10,345 bases of DNA from Spirochaetota bacterium (GCA_022704585.1 JAKJGD010000034.1:1-10345), one strand, 5' to 3'; positions 1 through 7,355 are shown, counted from the stretch's first letter. Translations and numbers: made by a program. The notes: a model not told the origin generated them from the sequence alone.

Positions 1-1436
1 GCGTCATCCAGGGAAGGCGTTATCATACTCAACAGTGTCGGATCGGTCCTGCATATCAACAACGCTGCGATCGGGATACTGAATATCACCGGTACCCCGC
101 CGTCATCGCTCCGGATTGAAGCCCTGATGGACAATTACCGGACCGACGGGGCATACAACAACTACCAGACCACGACCTCCGGCAGCGGGAAAAAGCGTAC
201 CCTGCTGGTCAACCAATCCGAGATACGGGCAGGCGCCCTGATTACCGGCAGGACCCTCATCATCAACGACATCACGGAAATTGCCGAGATAAACGAGGCT
301 CTGCGGGAATCAAACGAGCTGTTCAAACTCATCACCAACAACGTCACCGATGTTATCTGGATTTACGACCTTGCCGCCGCCCGGTTCAGTTATGTAAGCC
401 CCTCTGCCCGGATAACAACCGGATGGCCTCCCGATGAGTTCTTGCACCTGCAACTGTCGGACCTCGTGTGCAAGGAAGACTTCGATCGAATAACAAGATA
501 TCTGGCGGATGAAATTGCCAACGACGGGGTGCGGGATCCGGGAAGATCCAGGTCGCTTGTCCTGAAAGAGATCATGCGCAACGGAGTGATAAGCGACGTT
601 GAAATAAAGACATCGTTTATCCGGGACGCGGCGGGCCTCCCCGTGTCGATCCTTGGGGTGACCCGGGATATCACCGAGCATAAACGCCTCGAAAACGAGC
701 TTCGCGAAAGCCTCCGGCAGCTGAAAGAGAGAAATGATGCCATAGAAAGCGACCTCAAAACGGCGCAGATGGTCCAGCGCGCCCTGCTGCCAGCCGAGGC
801 GCCCCACTGCGATCGCCTGACAATCGACTTCAGGTACAAACCGCTCGAGGCAGTGGGCGGGGACTATTTCACTATACAGCCGCTGGCTGAATCACGGCAG
901 CGCTCTTTCTCTCGCTCCTCAAATCGATCAGCACTACCCATCTTCGCAAGCATGCCCATGACCCCGCCTCGTACCTGGCCGCACTCAACAACGACGTGTT
1001 CGAGGACATGCAATCATATTTTGTATCCGGGGTGTACGGCATATTCACATTCGAAGCCGATACAAAAAGCGTCGGACTCTCGATCACCTGCGGGGGCCAC
1101 CCCCAACCCATCCTGCACAAGGCCGGAACGAATCAGGCGGATTATCTGGACGTGCACGGCAAGCTCATAGGTTTGAAGAGGGATATCGAGTATATACCTC
1201 TCGACCTGGTCCTCAACCCCGGTGACCGGATATATTTCTATACGGATGGTCTTCCGGAGATGTCCGACCGGTACGGCGAATACCTCGGTTATGATCGTTT
1301 TTTGGAAATATTCAATGCTACCCGCTCCTTGAGCCTCGGCAAGGCCCTGGACACAATCATGTCCGCCGCTCACGACTTCCGCGGCCAGGCCCCTATTACA
1401 GACGATATCGTCATCATCGGGATCGAGGTGCTCTAA
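1..1436 (+). pseudogene. PAS-PAS-PP2C (SpoIIE/RsbU-type) sensor phosphatase, 5'-truncated by window edge and internally frameshifted
   Basis: The frame is open from base 1, so the gene starts outside the window; the ATG at 127 is internal. The first part reads as the end of one PAS domain (visible residues about 1-95, ending near NDITE), a second PAS domain (about 102-228, ending GVTRDITEHKRLE) and a charged helical linker. A PP2C phosphatase domain then begins, with the family signatures QMVQRALLP and EAVGGDYF. Around 885-893 homology jumps frame: ITAALFLSLLK, starting at 891, continues in the third frame, and a TGA at 888-890 blocks that frame upstream. The rest is typical PP2C: CGGHPQP, YTDGLPE (metal-binding Asp) and TDDIVIIGIEVL, ending in TAA at 1434-1436. 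Missing at the junction are roughly 15 residues that normally hold GDVxGHG, whose Asp binds the catalytic metal. Family members dephosphorylate serine/threonine phosphoproteins such as anti-anti-sigma factors. This copy is probably inactive unless the junction is an assembly error. The family call is secure; the pseudogene status depends on the base calls. Confidence 0.85.
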
Positions 1437-1563
1437 AAGTGCCGCCCTGTCAGATACGGAGCCGGCACCGGCCCTTTCCTGTAAAAAATATAATACTTGT
1501 TTCAAAAAAATTTTTATTTATCAACCTTCCTGTTCGTATTAGCGGTCAGAACGATCGGCAATT

Positions 1564-1581
1564 CAGCAACACGTGTCGCTG
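1564..1581. promoter_or_regulatory. 18-bp near-palindrome, possible operator
   Basis: The arms CAGC and GCTG flank a central self-complementary ACACGTGT, with one mismatched pair between them, so 16 of 18 positions are symmetric. It lies 46 bases before the ATG at 1628. A wider 7-bp inverted repeat, CGGTCAG (1543-1549) and CTGACCG (1579-1585), overlaps its right edge. The position and symmetry fit an operator for a dimeric regulator. No regulator is identified and chance is not excluded. Confidence 0.3.
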
Positions 1582-1627
1582 ACCGTTCCATGGCCGTATA
1601 CAATAAATGCAGACAGGAGAATTGTTC

Positions 1628-2005
1628 ATGATCAATATCAGGGAAACGGAAGAGAGTGTCCTTATCGAGGCGAATGATTTCAATATGCCGGTCCAGAATT
1701 TGTATAATGAAATCCTGGTACGGGGCAAAACCATGCCGGAGCATGAGGTGCGCGCATTTACGAGCAGGATCATCGGCTCCATGGTGCTCGAGGGGCTGGT
1801 AACGCTCGTGAAAACACGATACCGGCAGGAGGACACCGATGTTTATGCTGCTGAATCGACGAGGGATTGCACCCCGGAAGAGGCCGGGTTAATCCTGAAG
1901 GAACCGGATCGATGGGAAGAAATGGATGTTTTTTCCATTACCGATACATTCGAGCTCGCCATAACCGATAAAGGGAGAGATCGGCTTGATCATTTCCTGA
2001 GCTAG
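1628..2005 (+). CDS. Hypothetical protein, 125 aa, possible winged-helix fold
   Basis: I do not recognise a family. The start is the ATG at 1628 because AGGAGA (1615-1620) lies 7 bases before it; an in-frame ATG at 1607 lies upstream of that site and has none of its own. The protein is small, acidic and has no signal peptide or membrane segment, so it is probably cytoplasmic. A helical stretch (about residues 37-62, with VRAFTSRIIGSMVLEGLV) and a C-terminal FELAITDKGRDRLDHFL resemble the recognition-helix and wing pattern of MarR/PadR-like winged-helix proteins, where a strand ending LTxxGxxxL is common. This is a pattern resemblance only. The palindrome just upstream would suit an autoregulatory site. 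The gene stands alone between the broken phosphatase and the dehydrogenase. Confidence 0.7.
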   Translation: MINIRETEESVLIEANDFNMPVQNLYNEILVRGKTMPEHEVRAFTSRIIGSMVLEGLVTLVKTRYRQEDTDVYAAESTRDCTPEEAGLILKEPDRWEEMDVFSITDTFELAITDKGRDRLDHFLS

Positions 2006-2131
2006 AACGCGTGCCCCTTTTTTATTACATACACGGAGGCCGGGGCGCACATCCATGCCTGCCAAAAAATCGCTTGATTCCGCGGGCCCGGTAAACGATA
2101 CTCTCTATCAATATTTTCCCGAGGTGCCACC

Positions 2132-2974
2132 ATGAATATTGAGAGAGCAGTCGTACTCATTACCGGGGCTTCAAGCGGGATCGGGAGAACTGCGGCCCTT
2201 GCTTTTGACCGTGCCGGGGCGCGCGTCGCCATTGCGGCGCGGCGGCGCGAGAGGCTGGAAGAAATCGCCGCACTCATGAAAAACGCACTGGTGCTTCCGG
2301 TAGACATATCCGACGATAAGGCCGCCGTCGCCATGGTGGATCGTACCGTGGAGGCATTCGGCAGGATCGACGTGCTCATCAATAATGCGGCCGCCATCAT
2401 TGTTTCGCCCGCCGAAGACGCCACACCGGACGACCTGTTACGTTCGTTCAGGACGAACGTGGTCGGACCGGTTGCAGCCACGAACCGCGCGGTTCAGTAC
2501 ATGCTCAAGCAGGGATATGGCCATATCATTAATGTTGGATCGCCGGGGTTCATCATCGGCGTACCGCTCTACCTTCCCTATGTGTGCTCCAAGGCGGCCA
2601 TGTGCGGCTGGACCCGCACCATCCAGGCCGAGTGGTCCGGCACGCCGGTGAGGGTGAGCGAATATTTCCCCGGATACATCAAGACCGACTCCCCGGCCGA
2701 GTCCCGGTTCGGCCCCGTGGACCAGGACACCATCATCGACCCGGAGCAGAACGCTATCACCCGCTTTTTCACAAGGCCGAAGACCCCGGAAGACGTTGCG
2801 CGCCAGCTGATTGCGCTGGTGCGGCGGCCCCGGCCGCTCGTCTACTCAAGCTTCCTGACGAGCCTGGGCGCGTGGGTTGCAAACCTGCCGGGGCGGCGTC
2901 TCTCGATTGCGCGTAATATGGCCGCCGCGGCGCGGAAGCGTCTCGGGCTAACCGTTTTCGCCTCAAAAAAATAA
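2132..2974 (+). CDS. Short-chain dehydrogenase/reductase (SDR), 280 aa
   Basis: This is a classical SDR: an NAD(P)-dependent oxidoreductase with a Rossmann fold, acting on an alcohol/ketone pair that the sequence does not reveal. TGASSGIG at residues 11-18 is the cofactor-binding glycine motif. The arginine-rich stretch AARRRERLEE after the second strand (about 35-44) favours NADP(H). NNAA at 84-87 replaces the usual NNAG. The full catalytic tetrad is present: N109, S137, Y150 and K154 (YVCSK), with PG at 180-181 and a following T185. The tail (about 215-280) is basic and partly hydrophobic and goes beyond the core, as in membrane-associated SDRs. GAGGTG at 2121-2126 serves the ATG. It is cytoplasmic, runs convergently toward the DsrE-like gene with only 20 bases between them, and no obvious terminator is seen there. 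Confidence 0.93.
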   Translation: MNIERAVVLITGASSGIGRTAALAFDRAGARVAIAARRRERLEEIAALMKNALVLPVDISDDKAAVAMVDRTVEAFGRIDVLINNAAAIIVSPAEDATPDDLLRSFRTNVVGPVAATNRAVQYMLKQGYGHIINVGSPGFIIGVPLYLPYVCSKAAMCGWTRTIQAEWSGTPVRVSEYFPGYIKTDSPAESRFGPVDQDTIIDPEQNAITRFFTRPKTPEDVARQLIALVRRPRPLVYSSFLTSLGAWVANLPGRRLSIARNMAAAARKRLGLTVFASKK

Positions 2975-2994
2975 CGACATGGAAGAGCGGAAAG

Positions 2995-3363
2995 TCAATA
3001 GGTAAGGACATTCACGCTGGACAGCGCTTCCTCGTTAACCCGCGCGGCACCGACTATGACTCCCCCTTCGATAAAGTCCTTTTCCGACAGCTTTCTTTTT
3101 TCGACGCAGGGCGAGCAGAGCAGCAGCTGGTTACCGGCGGCAATATAATTTCCGATGAGCTGCTTCAATGAGACTCCCTCCTTGAAATGCACCCTGTCAG
3201 CGTAGCCCTTTACGCCCAGCATCACGCCATTGCTCTGGAGTATGATCACCGGAACAACATCCATCGCCATGCAGGTATTTGCCAGTATGAAGGGAATTGT
3301 TGCCAGCTCCGGATCATCCTCCGCTTTTGTCACGATATACGTAATCTTTCGTTCATCGCTCAT
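2995..3363 (-). CDS. DsrE/DsrF-like family protein, 122 aa
   Basis: A small cytoplasmic alpha/beta protein of the DsrE type. It begins KITYIVTKAEDDPELATIPFILAN, then has a hydrophobic strand (VVPVIILQSNGVMLGVKGYADRV in part), and carries LLCSPCVEKR with Cys83 and Cys86. A conserved Cys pair or single Cys at this place is characteristic of DsrE-like sulfur-handling or peroxiredoxin-like proteins; true DsrE/TusD act in sulfur relay, but this protein's partner is unknown. The start is the ATG at 3363, with GGGAGG (minus strand of 3370-3375) 6 bases upstream. A TTG two codons earlier would abut that site directly and is rejected. It lies 39 bases after the PrsW-like gene on the same strand, so the two are probably co-transcribed. 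Confidence 0.85.
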   Translation of the reverse strand: MSDERKITYIVTKAEDDPELATIPFILANTCMAMDVVPVIILQSNGVMLGVKGYADRVHFKEGVSLKQLIGNYIAAGNQLLLCSPCVEKRKLSEKDFIEGGVIVGAARVNEEALSSVNVLTY

Positions 3364-3402
3364 GAGCAACCTCCCAGCCTGATTTGGTCATCGGTCCTTT
3401 AT

Positions 3403-5373
3403 TTACATATCTTTCAGCATGAGTTCGATCATCTGGTCCGGGCTGGCTCTTTCATCCATGGCAAGCAGGCGGCCGATCATCACTCGTACCCTTCCCGGAT
3501 CCATGTTCAGCCGCTTCGCGATCCGGACCGCGTCGGCCTTCTGGAGCAAGGAGCGGTCCCCCCGGTCCATCCCTGATGCGGCCAGCAGGACAGCGCAAAG
3601 AGTGCGAAGCGCCTCCTCGCGCCTTCTGGACGAGCCCTCGATTTCAGCCATGCTCTTCAGCATGATCCCTTCGGATGAATGCAGCCGGTTCGCAAAGCTC
3701 TTTATCAGCATCTGTGTGAATACCGGGTTCCCCTCAATGAGAGCGTCAAGGTTATCGGCTTCAGCTACTGCAAGGAGGCAGTCCGTGCGACAGATCGCCG
3801 TGGCCAGGCGCGGCTGGTTGCCCACGATCGCCATCTCTCCGAAGATATCGCCTTCCTTCAGCGTTGTCATCAGGACCCGTTCACCTGTTTCCAGCATCTT
3901 GACGATGTCCACCTCGCCCTTGCGGATGAGATAAAAATATTTTCCCTCGTCACCCTGTTCAAAAAGCCTCTGTCCGGCCCCGTAGCGCCATTCTTTCTGC
4001 ATGACCGATACGGGCCGCACGAAGAGCTGCCGCACGCTCCGGAAGCCGGGCAGGCGCAGGTTGAACGAGAGGCCCCTGGTGATCCGGTACACCGAGTACC
4101 GCGCAAGGAAGAGCCAGTAACCGGGAGGACGCTTGTTGAACCGCACCAGCGTGCCCGACAGCTGCTTCTGTTCGTCATGGCTGTCCCACAGGACGACACC
4201 CGAAACCCGCGGCGAGGAAAAACTCTGGCACGTGAATACGATATCCAGTCTGGTCCCCTGCTCGAGTGTGTCGACGGTTTTTATATAACAATTCCCTCCC
4301 GTCACGTGATAGGTTATGGTTTTTATGGTCAAGCCCGCCGCCGAGATGTCCACGTCAATGATCACCGGTATCTTGATCATACTGGCCTGAAAATATTTCG
4401 GATTGATAACGCCTATGGCAAGCAGGTTAAGTGAATAGAGTACCGGAAGCAGGGTGAAGAGCATGACCGTCTCTTCCCTGTTCATTCGAAAGTGCAGCGC
4501 CTGCATGATGAGCTCCCTGCCGAACAGGCCCACGGCCGCAGCCGTTATGATTATTACGATAATCGCCGCGCGGGGCCATTCCAGGCGTAGACGGAACAGG
4601 GGAACGTACTCCCGGTTCCTGGACCCCATGGAGCGAAGAATCCACCGTTCATATTGCGGTTCGCGTTGCACTGTCACCCAGTCCTCGAGGAACATGTCGT
4701 GCATCCGCAGTCCGTCGAGAAGCGGCAGGGTCTGTGACCGTGCCAGCAGGTATTCCACCATAACGACCAGGAAAACCAGGAGCGGAGCGATCCCGTATGT
4801 GCCGGTGCCGCCGCTGATGAGAAGCGTGTCATACAGTCCGTGACAGAAGATGGGGACCACAAGCGCAAGGGAACCAAACCAGGCCTTTCTGGCCGTTGAC
4901 CCGCTGAGGCGGGCAAGCGACAGGCCGTATCCGATCAGGCCGCACGTGAGGACATGGAGGGGAACAGCGCTCAGGAGCCTCACGATTATTACCGGCTCGC
5001 GCACGGCGAGGGCATACATGATGTTTTCCACCGTGGCAAAACCCAGGCCCAGCAGCATTGCCGAGATAACCAGGTTCAGGGCCATGACAATCGGCGGCGA
5101 CCGGTACATCAGCAGCGCGATCAGAACGAATGCCCCCGCTTTTTCTATCAATGCCGCGCCCAGGAACCCCATTGCCACGGTTCCCCTCAACATAAAATGA
5201 TTGGTAATATATGAGCTTCCCAGCAGCATGAGGAGGGCCAGGACCGCGCCGTAGAGAAAATATTCCAGGTGGTACAGATGGCTCGGTTTAACGACGAAAT
5301 ACCGGTGATAAAAAAGATATATCACCGGTACCGGTAACACGGCCAGAGCCACGATCATGAAAAGGGAGATCAC
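3403..5373 (-). CDS. PrsW-like membrane protein fused to PilZ-like, cyclic-nucleotide-binding and HTH-like domains, 656 aa
   Basis: Residues 1-215 are mostly transmembrane helices and carry PrsW motifs: GFATVENIMY with E116, AVPLH with H140, and CHGLYD with H178 and D182. PrsW proteins are intramembrane proteases, best known for cleaving an anti-sigma factor in Bacillus. The first motif reads ALIEKAG (E77, K78), where the family usually has two adjacent glutamates. Two further membrane helices lie at about 268-290 and 303-322. Residues about 326-430 resemble a PilZ domain (GGNCYIKT, LEQGTRLDIVF) but lack RxxxR and DxSxxG. Residues about 455-570 are a cyclic-nucleotide-binding domain with a good phosphate cassette (FGEMAIVGNQPRLATA: E513, R522). 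A tail at about 585-640 resembles a Crp-type helix-turn-helix (AVRIAKRLNMDPGRVRVMIGRL in part). The GTG at 5373 follows a near-adjacent in-frame stop; ATG at 5358 is an alternative and neither has a clear ribosome site. Probably an inner-membrane, ligand-gated protein; its substrate is unknown. Confidence 0.85.
   Translation of the reverse strand: MISLFMIVALAVLPVPVIYLFYHRYFVVKPSHLYHLEYFLYGAVLALLMLLGSSYITNHFMLRGTVAMGFLGAALIEKAGAFVLIALLMYRSPPIVMALNLVISAMLLGLGFATVENIMYALAVREPVIIVRLLSAVPLHVLTCGLIGYGLSLARLSGSTARKAWFGSLALVVPIFCHGLYDTLLISGGTGTYGIAPLLVFLVVMVEYLLARSQTLPLLDGLRMHDMFLEDWVTVQREPQYERWILRSMGSRNREYVPLFRLRLEWPRAAIIVIIITAAAVGLFGRELIMQALHFRMNREETVMLFTLLPVLYSLNLLAIGVINPKYFQASMIKIPVIIDVDISAAGLTIKTITYHVTGGNCYIKTVDTLEQGTRLDIVFTCQSFSSPRVSGVVLWDSHDEQKQLSGTLVRFNKRPPGYWLFLARYSVYRITRGLSFNLRLPGFRSVRQLFVRPVSVMQKEWRYGAGQRLFEQGDEGKYFYLIRKGEVDIVKMLETGERVLMTTLKEGDIFGEMAIVGNQPRLATAICRTDCLLAVAEADNLDALIEGNPVFTQMLIKSFANRLHSSEGIMLKSMAEIEGSSRRREEALRTLCAVLLAASGMDRGDRSLLQKADAVRIAKRLNMDPGRVRVMIGRLLAMDERASPDQMIELMLKDM
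5300..5330. repeat. 11-bp perfect inverted repeat in the 5' coding part of the PrsW-like gene
   Basis: TACCGGTGATA (5300-5310) and TATCACCGGTA (5320-5330) are exact reverse complements separated by 9 bases, within codons about 15-25 of the PrsW-like gene. A third copy of the ATCACCGGT half lies at its start codon (5369-5377). In mRNA this would fold into a strong hairpin just after the start and could affect translation. The sequence also encodes ordinary residues (PVPVIYLFYHRYF), so it may be coincidental. Confidence 0.4.
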
Positions 5374-5756
5374 CGGTCAATCTTTGTAATGAATTCAGGC
5401 CCCGGAAGCCAAAGAAGATGCGGCGGGACCTTAACGTGTTCTGGTCTATGAAGGCGTTTATTTCAAGCATTTTTTGGCATATTTAATACATCAACGGCGG
5501 ATACCGGCCCGGGATAAAACAGCACCCGGTCTGGCCCTCCGTCAGCAAATTGGATGAAAATCCAATAATTAATTGTTTGGCCTGTATTAATTTCCTTTAC
5601 AAATAACCTCTCACGGAAAAAATTGAATAATAGCAGGTGCTTTGCTCAATTGTTTTAATAATCATTTTTTTATCCAGTATGCCTTATTCGACATCTGAAA
5701 AAAAATTAATTATTGAGACAAACTCATCATTCAATCTTCAGTTGGAGGAGTTACAA
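5374..5756. other. 383-base divergent intergenic spacer, AT-rich toward the thiolase
   Basis: There is no convincing gene here. An open frame runs in from 5637 to the thiolase, but its translation is low-complexity and hydrophobic and the ribosome site is at 5744-5750, so it is leader rather than coding. The spacer must hold the promoters for the PrsW-like operon (leftward) and the thiolase (rightward). I cannot assign -35/-10 boxes with confidence. The left half is GC-richer, and the right half (from about 5560) is strongly AT-rich. One clear small hairpin lies at 5549-5566. Confidence 0.6.
5549..5566 (+). repeat. Small perfect hairpin with GAAA loop in the thiolase upstream region
   Basis: ATTGGAT (5549-5555), GAAA, and ATCCAAT (5560-5566) form a 7-bp perfect stem closed by a GNRA-type tetraloop. 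It lies about 190 bases before the thiolase start. There is no following T-run, so it is not a canonical terminator. It could be an operator or part of a leader RNA, or chance in AT-rich DNA. Confidence 0.3.
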
Positions 5757-7046
5757 ATGAAAGACGTGGTAATAGTAAGCGGCGCGAGAACCGCCATCGC
5801 AAAATTCGGCGGTGCCTTGAAATCATTCCCGGTAGTTGATCTGGGGGCGCTCGTTATCAAGGAAGCTCTGAAACGCGCCAAAGTGCGCCCGGTCCAGAGC
5901 GAGCTCATGAAGGAAGTCGCACCGGACAAGCTCAAAAATCAAGGCATGATAGAGATTGAGAAGACGGCATACCAATGGGACGATTCCCACGCGCCAATTG
6001 TTGTTGACGAGATCATCATGGGCAACGTTCTCCAGGCAGCACAGGGGCAGAACACTGCCCGTCAGGCTATGATCAAGGCGGGTGTTCCGAAGGAGACCCC
6101 CGCTTTCACCATTAACAAGATATGCGGATCGGGTCTCAAGGCCATAGCCGAGGGCGCCCAGTCCATCATGGCAGGACAGGCCGATGTCATTATCGCCGGC
6201 GGACAGGAGAACATGTCGCTTGCTCCCATGGCAATGAAAGACGCGCGGTGGGGATACCGCATGGCGATCACCGGCGTGGGCGCGGTGCAGGACCTTATGG
6301 TATGGGACGGCTTGTATGAGATTTTCTATGGATACCACATGGGCCTCACCGCTGAAAATATCGCAAAGCTCTACGGGATAACCCGGAAGGAGCAGGATGA
6401 GCTGGGCGTTCTCTCCCACACCCGCGCTCGGAAAGCCATAAAGGAAGGGCTTTTTAAAGAAGAGATCGTTCCGGTCGTAATGAAGGGATCAAAGGGCGAG
6501 GAGATTTTTGCCGAAGACGAGCGTCCCATGGATACCACTCTTGAAAAGATGCTCCAGATGAAACCGGCTTTCATCAAAGACGGGACGGTGACAGCGGGTA
6601 ACGCGTCCGGCATCAACGACGCGGCCGCCGCAGTTCTGATGATGAGCGCGGACAAGGCGAAAGAGCTGGGCCTGAAGCCTCTCGTGAAGATCAAGGCCTT
6701 TGCCGGCGGCGGGCTTGACCCGGCGTACATGGGACTCGGCCCCGTGCCTGCAGTGCGCAAAGTACTGAAACAGGCCGGCATGTCCATCAAGGACCTGGAC
6801 ATGATCGAGCTGAATGAAGCCTTTGCTTCCCAGGCGATCGGCTGCTTCCGTGAGCTTGGCCTGGACAGCGAGAAGGCGAACCAGCTTGGCAGCGGCATCT
6901 CACTCGGTCACCCGATCGGATGCACCGGCGCCCGCATGATGGTAACGGCCATGCATGAGATGAAACGCAAGAATCACGGAACCTGCCTTCTCACCATGTG
7001 CATCGGCGGAGGGATGGGCTTCGCTATGATTGTGGAAAAAGCATAA
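5757..7046 (+). CDS. Thiolase family protein (acetyl-CoA C-acetyl/acyltransferase), 429 aa
   Basis: A thiolase catalysing reversible Claisen condensation or cleavage: two acetyl-CoA to acetoacetyl-CoA, or thiolysis of 3-ketoacyl-CoA. The acylated nucleophile is Cys123 (NKICGSGLKA). NEAFA is at 353-357, the catalytic His is H385 (SLGHPIG), and the proton-shuttling Cys is C415 (CIGGGMG), so the active site is complete. The start is the ATG at 5757, with GGAGGAG (5744-5750) 6 bases upstream; it gives the normal thiolase N-terminus (VVIVSGARTAIAKFGG). The protein is about 35 residues longer than typical bacterial thiolases of about 392 aa; the extra, charged segment is at about 44-80, before VDEIIMGNV. 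It is a single-gene unit with its own terminator. The sequence alone does not separate a biosynthetic acetoacetyl-CoA thiolase from a beta-oxidation enzyme, and no other fatty-acid or butyrate gene is adjacent. Confidence 0.95.
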   Translation: MKDVVIVSGARTAIAKFGGALKSFPVVDLGALVIKEALKRAKVRPVQSELMKEVAPDKLKNQGMIEIEKTAYQWDDSHAPIVVDEIIMGNVLQAAQGQNTARQAMIKAGVPKETPAFTINKICGSGLKAIAEGAQSIMAGQADVIIAGGQENMSLAPMAMKDARWGYRMAITGVGAVQDLMVWDGLYEIFYGYHMGLTAENIAKLYGITRKEQDELGVLSHTRARKAIKEGLFKEEIVPVVMKGSKGEEIFAEDERPMDTTLEKMLQMKPAFIKDGTVTAGNASGINDAAAAVLMMSADKAKELGLKPLVKIKAFAGGGLDPAYMGLGPVPAVRKVLKQAGMSIKDLDMIELNEAFASQAIGCFRELGLDSEKANQLGSGISLGHPIGCTGARMMVTAMHEMKRKNHGTCLLTMCIGGGMGFAMIVEKA

Positions 7047-7066
7047 CAGGCAGACTATAAACTGTT

Positions 7067-7096
7067 AAAAAGGCGGCCTCCCGGGCCGCCTTTTTT
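7067..7096 (+). terminator. Rho-independent terminator of the thiolase gene
   Basis: A 7-bp GC stem, GGCGGCC (7072-7078) with GGCCGCC (7084-7090) around a 5-base loop, is followed by six T (7091-7096) and preceded by five A that could extend the stem. It starts about 20 bases after the thiolase stop codon. Confidence 0.93.
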
Positions 7097-7355
7097 ATTT
7101 GTTGACAATTTTATATTTTACAATGAAGCTATAAAAATCCTGAATCCCGTGCTTCCGGGGATGCGCGTTAAGCTCCCGGATTGCGAAGCCGGGACCGGGA
7201 TCGATGCGGTTTTTATACGACCGTCAAACTAGTCATACTCCCGTGTCTGCTGGCACGTACAGAATCCATTGATATACATGGCAGATATTCAATTAATTCT
7301 GCATATTAATAAAGAACTTCATAGCGGTTATTCAATCTAAAAACAGGAGAGTAAA
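7097..7355. other. 259-base spacer before the DUF2147 pair
   Basis: No gene is evident. It must contain the promoter for the DUF2147 genes. A TTGACA at 7102-7107 is not followed by a -10 box at a normal distance. A weak 6-bp inverted repeat (TCCCGG 7174-7179, CCGGGA 7189-7194) lies in a GC-rich patch, and the last 100 bases are AT-rich. Confidence 0.5.

Noticed and set aside
996..1436. Independent gene starting at the GTG at 996
   Set aside because: PP2C homology continues upstream in the same frame to about 891, so this is the 3' part of the broken phosphatase rather than a separate gene.
1452..1480. Terminator after the broken phosphatase
   Set aside because: GCCGGCACCGGC allows only a 4-bp stem with a tight loop, and no proper T-run follows.
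1489..1494. TATAAT as a -10 box for the small gene at 1628
   Set aside because: The matching -35 position is CACCGG, far from consensus, and the region is simple A/T sequence.
3679..4434. A 251-codon open frame on the + strand
   Set aside because: It is antisense to the PilZ-like and cyclic-nucleotide regions of the PrsW-like gene; its composition is that of a reverse-frame shadow.
5637..5756. N-terminal extension of the thiolase to an upstream ATG
   Set aside because: The extension is hydrophobic and low-complexity, whereas the ATG at 5757 has a strong GGAGGAG and yields the standard thiolase N-terminus.
7102..7124. TTGACA as a promoter -35 box after the thiolase terminator
   Set aside because: There is no -10-like box at 16-18 bases; the nearest TATAAA-like sequence is about 22 bases away.
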